The translations under genes were made by a program, and so were the position numbers. Shown piece after piece: positions 30,763-41,994 of a stretch of 64,000 bases of DNA; within the stretch, counting starts at the first letter, position 1, and every line of letters starts with the position of its first letter. The DNA lies in NCBI RefSeq assembly GCF_017569225.1, contig NZ_CP071868.1, positions 124,001 to 188,000 of the forward strand, in the 5' to 3' direction. This DNA comes from Pengzhenrongella sicca (GTDB taxonomy: Bacteria; Actinomycetota; Actinomycetes; Actinomycetales; Cellulomonadaceae). The notes under the pieces were generated by a model, which ran no database searches, had not been told where the DNA came from, and worked only from the letters and a program-made list of their open reading frames with translations.

Positions 30763-32106
30763 TCAGGACAACGCGCGGCCAAGGTCGGGGAAGGCCTGGA
30801 TGTAGCCGGACAGCAACGAGCGGCCGACCGCGACGGAATCGACGAGCGGGTGCAGCCCGAACGCCTTCCACGCCAGCTCGGCGGACCCCTCGAGCGCGGC
30901 ACCGATCGTGAGCTGCTCGACGGCCTTGACCTGCGACATCAGCCCGAGCATGTGACCCTCGACGGGCGCGACCGGCCACGGGTGCACGCCGTCGGCGTCC
31001 ACGGCGCAGCCCACCTCGATCACGGCCTCGGCCGGCAACTGCGGCACGAGCGAGCCGTTCGGGACGTTGAGGATCATCGTCGCGGGCCGGTCCGCGACGA
31101 GCGCGGCCATGAGGTCGAGCGCGACCTGGTGGTAGCCGCCGACGGCGTCCTCCTCGTGTCGCGCTCCCTCGTCGCCCTCGGGCCGACTCTCCGCCATGTA
31201 GGTCGCCTCGCGTTCGGCGTGCGACGCGTTCCAGATCGCGAGCGCGTCTGCGCCCGGTGCCCCGGCGTCGGCGTAGAACGCGTCCTGCTGGTCGCGCAGG
31301 AACTCCCCGCGGGTCTCGGGCGCCGCGGTGATCCGCTGCGTCGCCTCACGGGTGAAGTAGTAGTAGTAGAGGTACTCGTTGGGCAGGGCGCCGAGCGCGC
31401 GGACCCAGTCGAGGCCCATCAGGCGCGCCTCCTCGATGCCCTCGAGCAGCCGCGCGTCGGCGAGCAGCGCGGGCAGCCGGTCGGCGCCGTCGACGTCGAG
31501 CGAGCGCAGCCAGCCGAGGTGGTTGAGCCCCACGTAGTCGAAGCTGCCCGCCGCCGGGGTCGGTGCGCCGAGCGCGGCGCCGGCGCGGCGCATCAGCCCG
31601 ATCGGGGTGTCGCAGATCCCGACCACCCGGTCGCCGAGCACGGCGCGCATGGCCTCGGTGACGATGCCGGCGGGGTTGGTGAAGTTGATGACCCAGGCGT
31701 CCGGCGCGACGTCGGCGATCCGGCGCGCGAGCGCGACCATGAACGGCACCGTGCGCAGCGCGTAGGCGAGCCCGCCCGGGCCGACCGTCTCCTGGCCGAG
31801 CACGCCGAGGTCGAGCGCGGTGCGCTCGTCGAGCACGCGGGCGCCGGTGCCCCCGATCCGCACGGCCGCGAACACGAAGTCCGCGCCCCGCAGGGCCTCG
31901 TCCAGGTCGGTCGTGACCGTCAGCCTCGGCGGGTTCGTGAGCGCGCCGGCCAGCTGCCCGAGCACGCGCGTGATCGCGCGCAGGCGACGTGCGTCGACGT
32001 CGTAGAGCGCGACCTCGTCGATCCGCACGGGCGCCGCGGGGTTGCCGACCGCCGAGAACACCTGCGGAACGCGGAAGCCGCCGCCCCCGATGATGGTGAG
32101 CTTCAT
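30763..32106 (-). CDS. Family 4 glycoside hydrolase (6-phospho-beta-glucosidase-like)
   Basis: A 447-residue NAD- and metal-dependent glycosidase. The N-terminal Rossmann motif is MKLTIIGGGGFRVPQ. The metal-binding pair is visible as Cys165 in GICDTPIG and His196 in VGLNHLGWL. NFTNPAGIVTEA is a further GH4 signature. GH4 enzymes cleave glycosides by oxidation-elimination; this subgroup usually takes 6-phospho-beta-glucosides, but substrate range varies. The ATG overlaps the deoR stop (ATGA), so both are translated together. A PfkB kinase and an ABC importer diverge from this pair, suggesting that the sugar is phosphorylated after import. Confidence 0.87.
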   Translation of the reverse strand: MKLTIIGGGGFRVPQVFSAVGNPAAPVRIDEVALYDVDARRLRAITRVLGQLAGALTNPPRLTVTTDLDEALRGADFVFAAVRIGGTGARVLDERTALDLGVLGQETVGPGGLAYALRTVPFMVALARRIADVAPDAWVINFTNPAGIVTEAMRAVLGDRVVGICDTPIGLMRRAGAALGAPTPAAGSFDYVGLNHLGWLRSLDVDGADRLPALLADARLLEGIEEARLMGLDWVRALGALPNEYLYYYYFTREATQRITAAPETRGEFLRDQQDAFYADAGAPGADALAIWNASHAEREATYMAESRPEGDEGARHEEDAVGGYHQVALDLMAALVADRPATMILNVPNGSLVPQLPAEAVIEVGCAVDADGVHPWPVAPVEGHMLGLMSQVKAVEQLTIGAALEGSAELAWKAFGLHPLVDSVAVGRSLLSGYIQAFPDLGRALS

Positions 32107-32852
32107 ACGGTCAGAACCTCCACGCCGGCGGTGCGAAATGCGGCCAGGGTCGCCGGGTCGGCGCCGAGGCTGGTGATCAGGACGCTGACGGCGTCGGCCC
32201 GGCAGACGCTGAGCAGCCCGCCGCCCGGGTACTTCGACGGGTCCGCGAGCACGACCGTGCGCTCCGACGACGCGATCATCGCCTTCTTGACCGGCACCTC
32301 GATGCCGGTGGAGTCCATCACCGAGCCGTCCGCGCGCAGCCCGCTCGTGCCGAGGAAGCAGATGTGGGCACGCAGCTGGCTCAGCGCCTGCTCGGTGAGG
32401 ATCCCGACCATCGAGTTGTAGTTCTTGCGCACGACGCCGCCGAGCACGATGAGCTCGACGCCGTCGTCGTCGCGCAGCTCGTCGACGACGGCGAGGCTCG
32501 AGGTGAGCACGGTGATGCGCTTGCCGCGCAGGTGCCGGGCGAGCAGCCGCGTCGTCGTGCCGATGTCGATGAGCACGACGTCGCCGTCGGCCACCAGCGC
32601 CGCCGCCCGCGTGGCGATGCGATCCTTCTCGGGGTGCCACCGGCCGGCGACGTCGCCGAACGGAATCGCATCGGCCTCGATGCTGCCGCCCCCGCGCACG
32701 CGGCGCAGCAGCCCCTCCGCGCTCAGCGCGTTGAGGTCCCGCCGGATCGTCGACAAGGAGACGCCGAACATCCCGGCGAGGCCGTCGACCGAGACCTCGC
32801 CCTCGTCCTGCAAGACGCGCAGAATCCTTGCCTGCCGGGTCGCGGTGAGCAT
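32103..32852 (-). CDS. DeoR-family transcriptional regulator
   Basis: A 249-residue repressor. It has an N-terminal winged HTH (RQARILRVLQDEGEVSVDGL, then SLSTIRRDLNALSAEGLLRR) and a C-terminal DeoR sugar-phosphate sensor domain (DIGTTTRLLARHL, VLGGVVRKNYNSMVG, SSERTVVLADPSKY). DeoR sensors usually bind a phosphorylated sugar, which fits the kinase next door. Start ATG at 32852 has no ribosome site. A TATATT -10 at 32865-32860 lies 7 bp upstream, predicting leaderless mRNA. A perfect 14-bp palindrome overlaps both, suggesting autoregulation. Confidence 0.9.
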   Translation of the reverse strand: MLTATRQARILRVLQDEGEVSVDGLAGMFGVSLSTIRRDLNALSAEGLLRRVRGGGSIEADAIPFGDVAGRWHPEKDRIATRAAALVADGDVVLIDIGTTTRLLARHLRGKRITVLTSSLAVVDELRDDDGVELIVLGGVVRKNYNSMVGILTEQALSQLRAHICFLGTSGLRADGSVMDSTGIEVPVKKAMIASSERTVVLADPSKYPGGGLLSVCRADAVSVLITSLGADPATLAAFRTAGVEVLTV

Positions 32853-32864
32853 ATTGCGCAATAT
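32851..32864. promoter_or_regulatory. Perfect 14-bp palindrome at the deoR promoter/start
   Basis: ATATTGCGCAATAT spans the region from the -10 element to the first two bases of the deoR start codon. It is AT-rich in GC-rich surroundings. A second short inverted repeat, TCATC-TTC-GATGA, lies at 32890-32902 on the side of the divergent kinase gene. Both are candidate DeoR operators. Confidence 0.6.
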
Positions 32865-32988
32865 AACAGTCACCTTGACGCAGGATCGATCATCTTCGAT
32901 GATGTGGACGCGTACGGACAGCCGCGAGCGGGAGCGGACATGATGAACTAAGCGTGTGCACAACACGTCTGGCGACGGGAGAACGCGG

Positions 32989-34113
32989 GTGACCGCACCA
33001 TCTGCCGACGGCGCCGCGCCCGCGCGCCGCCTGCGCTGGGACCCGCTCGCCGCCGTCCGCGGCCCGCAGTCGCCCGCCCTCGACGTGCTGCTCGCGGGCA
33101 CGATCTTCTTCGACATCGTGTTCACGGACCTGCCGGCCGACCCGAGCCCGGGCACCGAGGTCTGGGCCGGCGGGATGGGGTCGTGCCCGGGCGGCATCTC
33201 CAACCTCGCGGTCGCGGCCAGCCGGCTCGGCCTGAGCACCGGGCTGGCGGCCGGCTTCGGCGACGACGTGTACGGCAACTGGTGCTGGGACGTGCTCTCC
33301 GGCCAGGAGGGCATCGACCTGTCCACCTCGCGGCGATTCGCCGGGCACTCGGCCGTGACGGTCTCCCTCGCCTCGCACGGCGACCGCAGCATGATCACGC
33401 ACGGGCACCCGGTCCCGGTCAGCGCCGACGAGCTCGTCGGGACGCCGCCGCCCTCGCGTGCCGTCATCACCGAGCTCGCGCCCGTCGCGGCCGAGCCGGC
33501 GCCCTGGTGGCGGCTCGCGGCCGCGGCCGGCTCGCTCGTGTTCGCCGACGTCGGCTGGGACCCGTCGGGCCGGTGGGACCGCTCGACGCTCGACGCGCTC
33601 TCCGCCTGCCACGCGTTCACCCCGAACCAGGTCGAGGCGATGGCCTACACGCGCACCGACCGGCCGGCCGCGGCGCTGCACGCGCTCGCCGACCGGGTCC
33701 CGCTCGCGGTCGTCACGTGCGGGGCCGACGGCGCGATCGCGATCGACGCGACGACGGGCGAGCAGGCGCACGTGCCCCGCGTCGCCGTCGCCGCGCTCGA
33801 CCCGACCGGCGCGGGCGACGTCTTCGCGGCGTCTCTCGTGCTCGGGACCCTCGCCGGCTGGCCGCTCGCCGACCGGCTCGCTTTCTCGGCGCTGTGCTCG
33901 GCGCTCGCCGTTCAGCACTTCGGCGGCTCGCTGGCCGCGCCCGGCTGGGGCGACATCAGCGACTGGTGGCAGCGCGCCGGCGCCGGCGCCGGCGACCGGG
34001 ACCTGCGCACGCGCTACGGCTTTCTCGACGACGTGCTGCCGCGCTGCCCGGTCGACGAGGTGCGCCGGGCCGAGGCCACGCTCACGCTGTACTCCGACCT
34101 GCCCCCGCACTAG
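32989..34113 (+). CDS. PfkB-family carbohydrate kinase
   Basis: A ribokinase-fold sugar kinase of 374 residues. Signatures: the N-terminal GGMGSCPGGISNLAVAASRLG substrate-binding region, the NQVEAMAYT motif, and the C-terminal DPTGAGDVFAASLV motif with catalytic base Asp277. It phosphorylates a sugar or nucleoside with ATP; specificity is not evident. About 35 N-terminal residues and 40 C-terminal residues extend beyond the usual core. GTG 32989 is chosen for its GGGAG at 32977-32981; GTG 32956 is an alternative. It diverges from deoR-GH4 and is followed 98 bp later by the importer genes. Confidence 0.85.
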   Translation: MTAPSADGAAPARRLRWDPLAAVRGPQSPALDVLLAGTIFFDIVFTDLPADPSPGTEVWAGGMGSCPGGISNLAVAASRLGLSTGLAAGFGDDVYGNWCWDVLSGQEGIDLSTSRRFAGHSAVTVSLASHGDRSMITHGHPVPVSADELVGTPPPSRAVITELAPVAAEPAPWWRLAAAAGSLVFADVGWDPSGRWDRSTLDALSACHAFTPNQVEAMAYTRTDRPAAALHALADRVPLAVVTCGADGAIAIDATTGEQAHVPRVAVAALDPTGAGDVFAASLVLGTLAGWPLADRLAFSALCSALAVQHFGGSLAAPGWGDISDWWQRAGAGAGDRDLRTRYGFLDDVLPRCPVDEVRRAEATLTLYSDLPPH

Positions 34114-34169
34114 TCGCCCGGGTTTCGCTGCGCCGGCCGGTCCGGCTCGGTGCGCAGCTTCGTTCGCTC

Positions 34170-34203
34170 AGTTCCGTTCGAGAAGAAGTTCCGTTCGAGA
34201 AGA
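34170..34203 (+). repeat. 17-bp tandem duplication before the binding-protein gene
   Basis: AGTTCCGTTCGAGAAGA occurs twice without a gap (34170-34186, 34187-34203). The second copy ends in the purine-rich AGAAGAGGA that serves as ribosome site for ATG 34212. It may be a recent slippage duplication in the 5' leader. Confidence 0.9.
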
Positions 34204-34211
34204 GGACACGC

Positions 34212-35576
34212 ATGAAGAACGTTGCACCCGCCCGCTGGGTGGGCCTGCTGACCGCCGCCGCGGTGCTGAGCCTGGCGGCGTGCGCCCCGGGCGCCGAGAA
34301 CGCCGACGCCGACCCGACCGCGCCCGACGCTGCGATCCGGACCGACGCGGCCGAGCTCGGCGACGTCACGCTGACGGTCTGGGACCAGGAGGTGCGTGGT
34401 GGCCAGAACGAGCAGATCGAGGCCCTCAACGCCGCCTTCCAGGACGCTTACCCCAACATCACGATCGACCGGGTCTCGCAGTCGTTCGACGACCTCGCGA
34501 CGACGCTGCGCCTGGCGCTGACCGACAACGAGGCGCCCGACGTCGTCCAGGCCAACAACGGCCGCAACACGATGGGCGCGTTCGTCGCGGCCGACCAGCT
34601 CCTGGCGCTGAACGACTACGCGGACGCGTACGGCTGGCGCGACCGCTTCCCCGCGAGCGTGCTGCAGTACTCGACCTACTCCGCCGACGGCTCCGTGTTC
34701 GGCGAGGGCAACATCTACGGCCTCCCGCAGGTCGGCGAGGTCGTCGGCGTCTTCTACAGCAAGGCCAAGCTCGCGGCGCTCGGGCTCGAGGTGCCCGAGA
34801 CCTGGACCGAGTTCGACGCCGCGCTCGAGGCCGCCAAGGCCGCCGGCGAGATCCCGATGCAGCTCGGCAACATCGAGGCGTGGCCGGCGGGGCACGTGTT
34901 TGGTCCCCTGCAGGCCGCGACCGTCGACCCGGCGGACATCACCAAGCTCGGTCTCGGCAACGCGGGCACGAGCTGGGCGACCCCGGAGAACGAGGAGGCC
35001 GCCGCGACGCTGCAGGGCTGGGTCGACGCGGGCTACGTCAACGACGGGCCGAACGGCACCGACTACGACGCCGCCTGGCAGGCGCTCGCCGCGGGTGACG
35101 GGGTCTTCCTTATCGGCGGGTCGTGGCTCGCGGCCGACCTCGAGGACGCGATGGGCGACGACGTCGGCTTCTTCGCCCCGGCCGCGCAGGCGGGCGGCGA
35201 GATCGCGACGACCGGCGGGACGGGCCTGCCGTTCGCCGTCACGACGGCCTCGGAGAACCCCGACGCCGCCGCCGCGTACATCGACTTCCTCACGACCGAC
35301 GCGGCCATGGAGACGATCGCCGAGACCGGCAACCTGCCGGTCAACCGGACCGCGGAGCTCGCGCCGGCCGACGGCGTCCAGAGCGACGTCTACGGCGTGT
35401 TCGACGACGTGTCGGTCAACGGCTCGCTCCTGCCGTACCTCGACTACGCGACGCCGACGTTCGGCGACACCCTCGGGCAGTCGCTGCAGGACCTGATCGC
35501 CGGGCAGGTCACCCCGGCCGAGTTCACGGCCGCGCTCGAGGCCGACTATGGCGAGTTCACGGGCTCGGCCGGCTGA
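34212..35576 (+). CDS. Sugar ABC transporter substrate-binding lipoprotein
   Basis: A 454-residue family 1 solute-binding protein. The lipoprotein signal is KNVAPARW, then a hydrophobic GLLTAAAVLSL and lipobox LAAC with lipidated Cys24. The mature protein has the usual VTLTVWDQ first strand, the APDVVQANNGRNTMG ligand-lobe segment, GLPQVGEVVGVFYSKA, and a C-terminal TPAEFTAALEADYGEF. It delivers a sugar to the two permeases that follow. Ribosome site AGAGGA lies before ATG. It forms an operon with the permeases and probably the PfkB kinase. Ligand unknown; the GH4 neighbour hints at a beta-glucoside or similar disaccharide. Confidence 0.88.
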   Translation: MKNVAPARWVGLLTAAAVLSLAACAPGAENADADPTAPDAAIRTDAAELGDVTLTVWDQEVRGGQNEQIEALNAAFQDAYPNITIDRVSQSFDDLATTLRLALTDNEAPDVVQANNGRNTMGAFVAADQLLALNDYADAYGWRDRFPASVLQYSTYSADGSVFGEGNIYGLPQVGEVVGVFYSKAKLAALGLEVPETWTEFDAALEAAKAAGEIPMQLGNIEAWPAGHVFGPLQAATVDPADITKLGLGNAGTSWATPENEEAAATLQGWVDAGYVNDGPNGTDYDAAWQALAAGDGVFLIGGSWLAADLEDAMGDDVGFFAPAAQAGGEIATTGGTGLPFAVTTASENPDAAAAYIDFLTTDAAMETIAETGNLPVNRTAELAPADGVQSDVYGVFDDVSVNGSLLPYLDYATPTFGDTLGQSLQDLIAGQVTPAEFTAALEADYGEFTGSAG

Positions 35577-35583
35577 TCCGACG

Positions 35584-36507
35584 GTGCGGTCCGGCCTCGC
35601 CGGCCCGACCGCACCGCCGGATCGCCGCCGCGCCGCGGTGCCGCTGCGCCGCCGCCTCACGCCGTACGGGTTCCTCCTGCCGGCGTTCTGCCTGTACGCC
35701 GCGTTCCTGCTCGTGCCGATCGGGCGCGCCGTGCAGCTGTCGCTGTACGAGTGGGACGGGCTGACGGTCGGCACCTTCGTCGGCCTCGACAACTTCGCCA
35801 CGGTCGCCAGCGATCCGCGCCTGCGCGAGGCGTTCTGGCACGCGCTCGTGCTGATCATCTTCTACTCGGTGCTGCCGCTCCTGATCGGCCTCCTGCTCGC
35901 CGCCGTGCTCAACCGCGGGAAGGTCCGCGGCCTGCCGTTCTTCCGCACGGTCATCTTCCTGCCGCAGGTGGTCGCGATGGTGGTGGTGGCGGTCGCCTGG
36001 CGGCAGATCTACGCGCCGAACGGCTCGCTCAACTCCGGCCTGCGCGCCGTCGGCCTCGGCTCGCTGGCCCGGCCGTGGCTCGGCGACTACACGTTCTCGC
36101 TGCCCGCGGTCGGCTTCGTCGGCACGTGGGTGTCGATGGGGCTCGTGACCGTCCTGCTCCTGGCCGGCATGTCCCGGATCCCGATCGACCTGTTCGAGGC
36201 GGCCCGGCTCGACGGCGCGGGCGCCGTCCGCGAGTTCTTCGCGATCACGCTCCCCGCCATCCGGGGCGAGATCACGGTCGCGCTGACCCTGACGATCATC
36301 GCGGCGCTCAAGACGTTCGACCTCGTCTACGTCACCACCGGCGGCGGCCCCGGCACCTCGACGACGGTGCCGAGCTATGAGGTCTACCGGCGCGCGTTCC
36401 AGCTCGGCGAGGTCGGCGCGGCGGCGGCCGTCGGCATCACGCTCACGATCCTGATCTTCGGGATCAACCTCGTCGTCAACAAGGTCGGGGACCGGTCCAG
36501 CACATGA
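35584..36507 (+). CDS. Sugar ABC transporter permease (MalF/UgpA-like)
   Basis: A 307-residue permease with six predicted membrane segments, starting LTPYGFLLPAFCLYAAFLLVP. The EAA loop FEAARLDGAGAVREFFAITLP lies near residue 210, and VYVTTGGGPGTSTTVPSYEV is the typical late periplasmic segment. GTG at 35584 is chosen because it follows the binding-protein stop by 7 bp and begins just before the first helix; an in-frame ATG at 35548 lies inside the upstream gene. Coupled to the next permease by a 4-bp overlap. Confidence 0.87.
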   Translation: MRSGLAGPTAPPDRRRAAVPLRRRLTPYGFLLPAFCLYAAFLLVPIGRAVQLSLYEWDGLTVGTFVGLDNFATVASDPRLREAFWHALVLIIFYSVLPLLIGLLLAAVLNRGKVRGLPFFRTVIFLPQVVAMVVVAVAWRQIYAPNGSLNSGLRAVGLGSLARPWLGDYTFSLPAVGFVGTWVSMGLVTVLLLAGMSRIPIDLFEAARLDGAGAVREFFAITLPAIRGEITVALTLTIIAALKTFDLVYVTTGGGPGTSTTVPSYEVYRRAFQLGEVGAAAAVGITLTILIFGINLVVNKVGDRSST

Positions 36508-37322
36508 TGATCTCGCGCGCCGAGCGCTCCGCGAACTACGTCATCCTCATCGTCTTCGCCGCGTTCGCGCTGTTTCCCCTCGGGTCGATCCTCGCCGCGG
36601 CGCTCGGGCCCGAGAGCGCCTCGGTCGCGCGCGAGGGTGGTGGGCTGCACTGGGAGAACTTCGCCACGGCGTGGACGCAGGGTCAGTTCGGGCGGTACAT
36701 GACGACGTCGGTCGTCGTCTCCGCGCTCGTCGTCTCCGTCGCGCTGGTGTGCTCGATCATGGCCGGGTACGCGTTCGGCACCATGCGGTTTCGGGGCGAG
36801 CAGGCGCTGTTCTACCTGTTCCTGCTCGGCATCATGGTGCCCACCGAGGCGATCATCGTGCCGCTCTACTTTGACCTGCGCACGCTCGGCCTCACCAACA
36901 CGATCTGGGGCGTCGCGCTGCCCCAGATCGCGCAGTCGATCGCGTTCGGCACCTATTGGATGCGGGCGTACTTCAAGAGCTCGAACGTCTCGATCATGGA
37001 GGCCGCGCGACTGGACGGCGCGGGCACCCACCGGATCCTGTGGCAGGTGCTCGTGCCGATCGGCCGCCCCGCGCTGACGACGCTCGTGCTGCTGACGTTC
37101 ATGTGGACGTGGAACGAGTTCCTGATCCCGCTCGTGATGAGCCCGAGCGGCAGTGTCCGGACCGCGCCGCTGGGCCTGGCGTTCTTCCAGGGCCAGCACG
37201 TGCAGGGCACGACGCTCCTCGCGGCCGCCGCCGTGCTGGTCGCGCTGCCCGTGGTGATCGTCTACCTGTTCCTCCAGCGCCACTTCGTCAAGGGCATGAT
37301 CGAGGGCGCCGTGCGGGAGTGA
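36504..37322 (+). CDS. Sugar ABC transporter permease (MalG/UgpE-like)
   Basis: A 272-residue permease with six membrane segments. The EAA loop is EAARLDGAGTHRILWQVLVP near residue 170, with the MalG-type C-terminus FLQRHFVKGMIEGAVRE. ATG overlaps the previous TGA. It is the last gene of the operon; no ATPase gene follows. The 75 bp after the stop consist of degenerate GGAGT(A/G)-rich repeats, and no terminator is seen. Confidence 0.88.
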   Translation: MMISRAERSANYVILIVFAAFALFPLGSILAAALGPESASVAREGGGLHWENFATAWTQGQFGRYMTTSVVVSALVVSVALVCSIMAGYAFGTMRFRGEQALFYLFLLGIMVPTEAIIVPLYFDLRTLGLTNTIWGVALPQIAQSIAFGTYWMRAYFKSSNVSIMEAARLDGAGTHRILWQVLVPIGRPALTTLVLLTFMWTWNEFLIPLVMSPSGSVRTAPLGLAFFQGQHVQGTTLLAAAAVLVALPVVIVYLFLQRHFVKGMIEGAVRE

Positions 37323-37401
37323 CGATGTGGGAGTGAACGCGCAGGAGTAGGTGCGCGGGAGTAGGTGCGGAGTAGGCGCAGCGGGAGCGGGCGCAGCGCC
37401 G

Positions 37402-38196
37402 TCAGCCGGCGGCCTCGGCGCTCTCGGGCTCGTCGGTGCTCATGAGGGTGAACTGCTCGCCGGCCGGCCCGCGCAGGACGGCGAGGCGTCCGTAGGGGCT
37501 GTCGATCGGGCCGTCGAGCACCGTCGCACCGAGCTCGACCGCGCGGGCGGTGGCCGCGTCGGTGTCCGTGACCGCGAAGTAGGTCTCCCAGTGCGGTGGC
37601 GCGTCGGCAGGCAGCGCGCCGACGCCGCCGAGGCCGCCGACCGACTTCCCGTCGACGTTCACGGTGACGTACTCGAAGCCGGGGGCGGACATGTCCTCGA
37701 ACGCGTACCCGAACACGGTTCCGTAGAACGCCCGCGCCGCGGCCAGGTCGTGGCTCAACGCCTCGTTCCAGATCATCGAGCCCGGCTCGTTGACGAGGTT
37801 CGCGCCGGTGTGCGCCCCCGACTCCCAGAGGCCGACGACGGCGCCCGTCGGGTCGACGACGACCGCCATCCGGCCGAAGTCCTCGATGGTCATGGGCGGC
37901 GCCACCACCGTCCCGCCGGCCTCGGAGGCCTTCGCGGTGACGGCCTCGACGTCGTCGACCGCGAGGTAGGTGGTCCACGCCGCGGGCTGACCCTCGGCAC
38001 CCGGCGGCGGCTCGCCGATGCCGGCGACCGGCTGGCCGTGCTTGAGGGCCATCGTGTAGAAGCCCGTCTCGGGGCCGCCCACGGCGAAGTCCCAGCCGAG
38101 CAGCGGGCCGTAGAACTCCTGCGCGGCAACGCGGTCGGGTACGGACAGGTCGACCCAGGAGGGAGTCCCCTGGGGCCAGGCCGTTGCGTGGATCAT
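37402..38196 (-). CDS. VOC-family protein with two glyoxalase-like domains
   Basis: A 264-residue protein made of two tandem vicinal-oxygen-chelate modules (residues about 10-125 and 138-255), each with the FYGPLLGW / FYGTVFGY helix and a GAVVGLWESG or GEQFTLMS final strand. Such proteins include hydroxylases, lyases and antibiotic-binding proteins. Actinobacterial homologues of this arrangement are often called glyoxalase or hydroxylase without proof. AGGAG lies 9 bp before ATG. Function unknown beyond the fold. Confidence 0.8.
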   Translation of the reverse strand: MIHATAWPQGTPSWVDLSVPDRVAAQEFYGPLLGWDFAVGGPETGFYTMALKHGQPVAGIGEPPPGAEGQPAAWTTYLAVDDVEAVTAKASEAGGTVVAPPMTIEDFGRMAVVVDPTGAVVGLWESGAHTGANLVNEPGSMIWNEALSHDLAAARAFYGTVFGYAFEDMSAPGFEYVTVNVDGKSVGGLGGVGALPADAPPHWETYFAVTDTDAATARAVELGATVLDGPIDSPYGRLAVLRGPAGEQFTLMSTDEPESAEAAG

Positions 38197-38239
38197 GTGT
38201 CATCGCTCCTTCGGGTCGACCTCGCCCGGGCGGCGGGGC

Positions 38240-39232
38240 TCAGGTGGTGGGTGGGCTCTCGTGCTCGCCCACCCAGGCGAACATGGCGTCGAAGTAGCGC
38301 TGGCGGGCGGCCGGGCCGGACAGCGCGAGGTCGTGGACGCCGTCGGCGACCTGCACGATCGTGACCTCCGCGCCGAGCCCGGGGGCGCGCGCGACGATCT
38401 GGTCGACGTCGAGCACGCTGTCGGTCGTCGCGAGGTCCGGGTGCCACCGGTCGTACGGGCCCGTCGTCGCGGCGCAGCACACGAGCACCGGGCAGTCGAT
38501 GTCGAGGCCCTGGGCCACGCGGGCGTGGCCGCGGCGGATCGCCCGCAGCCAGCCGGCCCGCGCGGGGAAGCCCTCGTGCGGCTTCCAGGCGAGGTTGTAG
38601 TCCCAGCTGCCCCCGGAGTCGCGATGCAGGCTGAGGCCGTAGTCCGGGGACGCCCCGCCGACCACGACGCGCGGCGCGAGCGGGCCGACGGCGTCGACCA
38701 GCCGCGTGAGGAGGACGCGATCGAACCACCCGCGGTTGAGGTCCAGCCAGGGGCTGTTGAGCACCACGGCGTCGACGACGCCCCGGCCGCGCCGGGCGTG
38801 GGCCCACAGGCTCGCGAGCAGCCCGCCGGTCGAGTGCCCGAGCACGATCAGCTGGTCGTGGCCGTCCTGGTCGCGGATGATCCGCGCGGCGAGGTCGAGC
38901 TCCTCGACGTAGTCGCGCAGGTCGGTCACGTAGTTCGGAGTCTGCCCGGGGCGCAGCGACCGGCCGTGCTTGCGCAGGTCGAGCGCGTAGAAGTCGTAGC
39001 CGTGCTCCGCCCAGGCGTCGCCGAGATGCTTCTGGAAGAAGTAGTCGATGTAGCCGTGCAGGTACAGCACCGCGCGGCGGGTGGGCGTGGCCGGCCCGGC
39101 CCGGCGGACGAGGGTCGCGACGACGGGTCCCTCGGCGTCCGGCTCGAGCTGGAGGGTCCGCGAGGTCCAGCCGTCGCCGAGGAGATCAGGGGCGGCGACC
39201 TCGCCGTCCGCGGCGACCTGCTCGGTGCTCAT
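38240..39232 (-). CDS. Alpha/beta hydrolase (serine aminopeptidase/lysophospholipase type)
   Basis: A 330-residue cytoplasmic hydrolase. The oxyanion motif [10 protein letters not shown] is near residue 58, the nucleophile Ser134 lies in [14 protein letters not shown], and the catalytic histidine is probably in [10 protein letters not shown] near residue 300. It is monoacylglycerol lipase-like in layout. No signal peptide. It sits between the VOC gene and the divergent clpB, 43 bp from the VOC gene, possibly in one transcript with it. Confidence 0.82.
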   Translation of the reverse strand: MSTEQVAADGEVAAPDLLGDGWTSRTLQLEPDAEGPVVATLVRRAGPATPTRRAVLYLHGYIDYFFQKHLGDAWAEHGYDFYALDLRKHGRSLRPGQTPNYVTDLRDYVEELDLAARIIRDQDGHDQLIVLGHSTGGLLASLWAHARRGRGVVDAVVLNSPWLDLNRGWFDRVLLTRLVDAVGPLAPRVVVGGASPDYGLSLHRDSGGSWDYNLAWKPHEGFPARAGWLRAIRRGHARVAQGLDIDCPVLVCCAATTGPYDRWHPDLATTDSVLDVDQIVARAPGLGAEVTIVQVADGVHDLALSGPAARQRYFDAMFAWVGEHESPPTT

Positions 39233-39345
39233 GGGGCGATGCTGCCACGCGCGGCCCCCTCGTGGGGGTCGAAAGCGGCGCCGGTGTCGGGGTGCCCGCC
39301 GGGCCTGCGGGGGCCGAGCGATGGTGGCAAGATTGCCGTAGCTGA

Positions 39346-39366
39346 ATTGAGTGGATCAGGCTCAAG
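39346..39366. promoter_or_regulatory. HAIR element (HspR operator) before clpB
   Basis: ATTGAGT-N7-GCTCAAG matches the HspR consensus CTTGAGT-N7-ACTCAAG at 12 of 14 arm positions. It ends 15 bp before the clpB ATG. HspR represses dnaK and clpB operons in Streptomyces and mycobacteria until heat shock. Confidence 0.8.
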
Positions 39367-39381
39367 TTTGACGGAGGACTC

Positions 39382-41991
<2,610 letters not shown>

Positions 41992-41994
41992 GGT

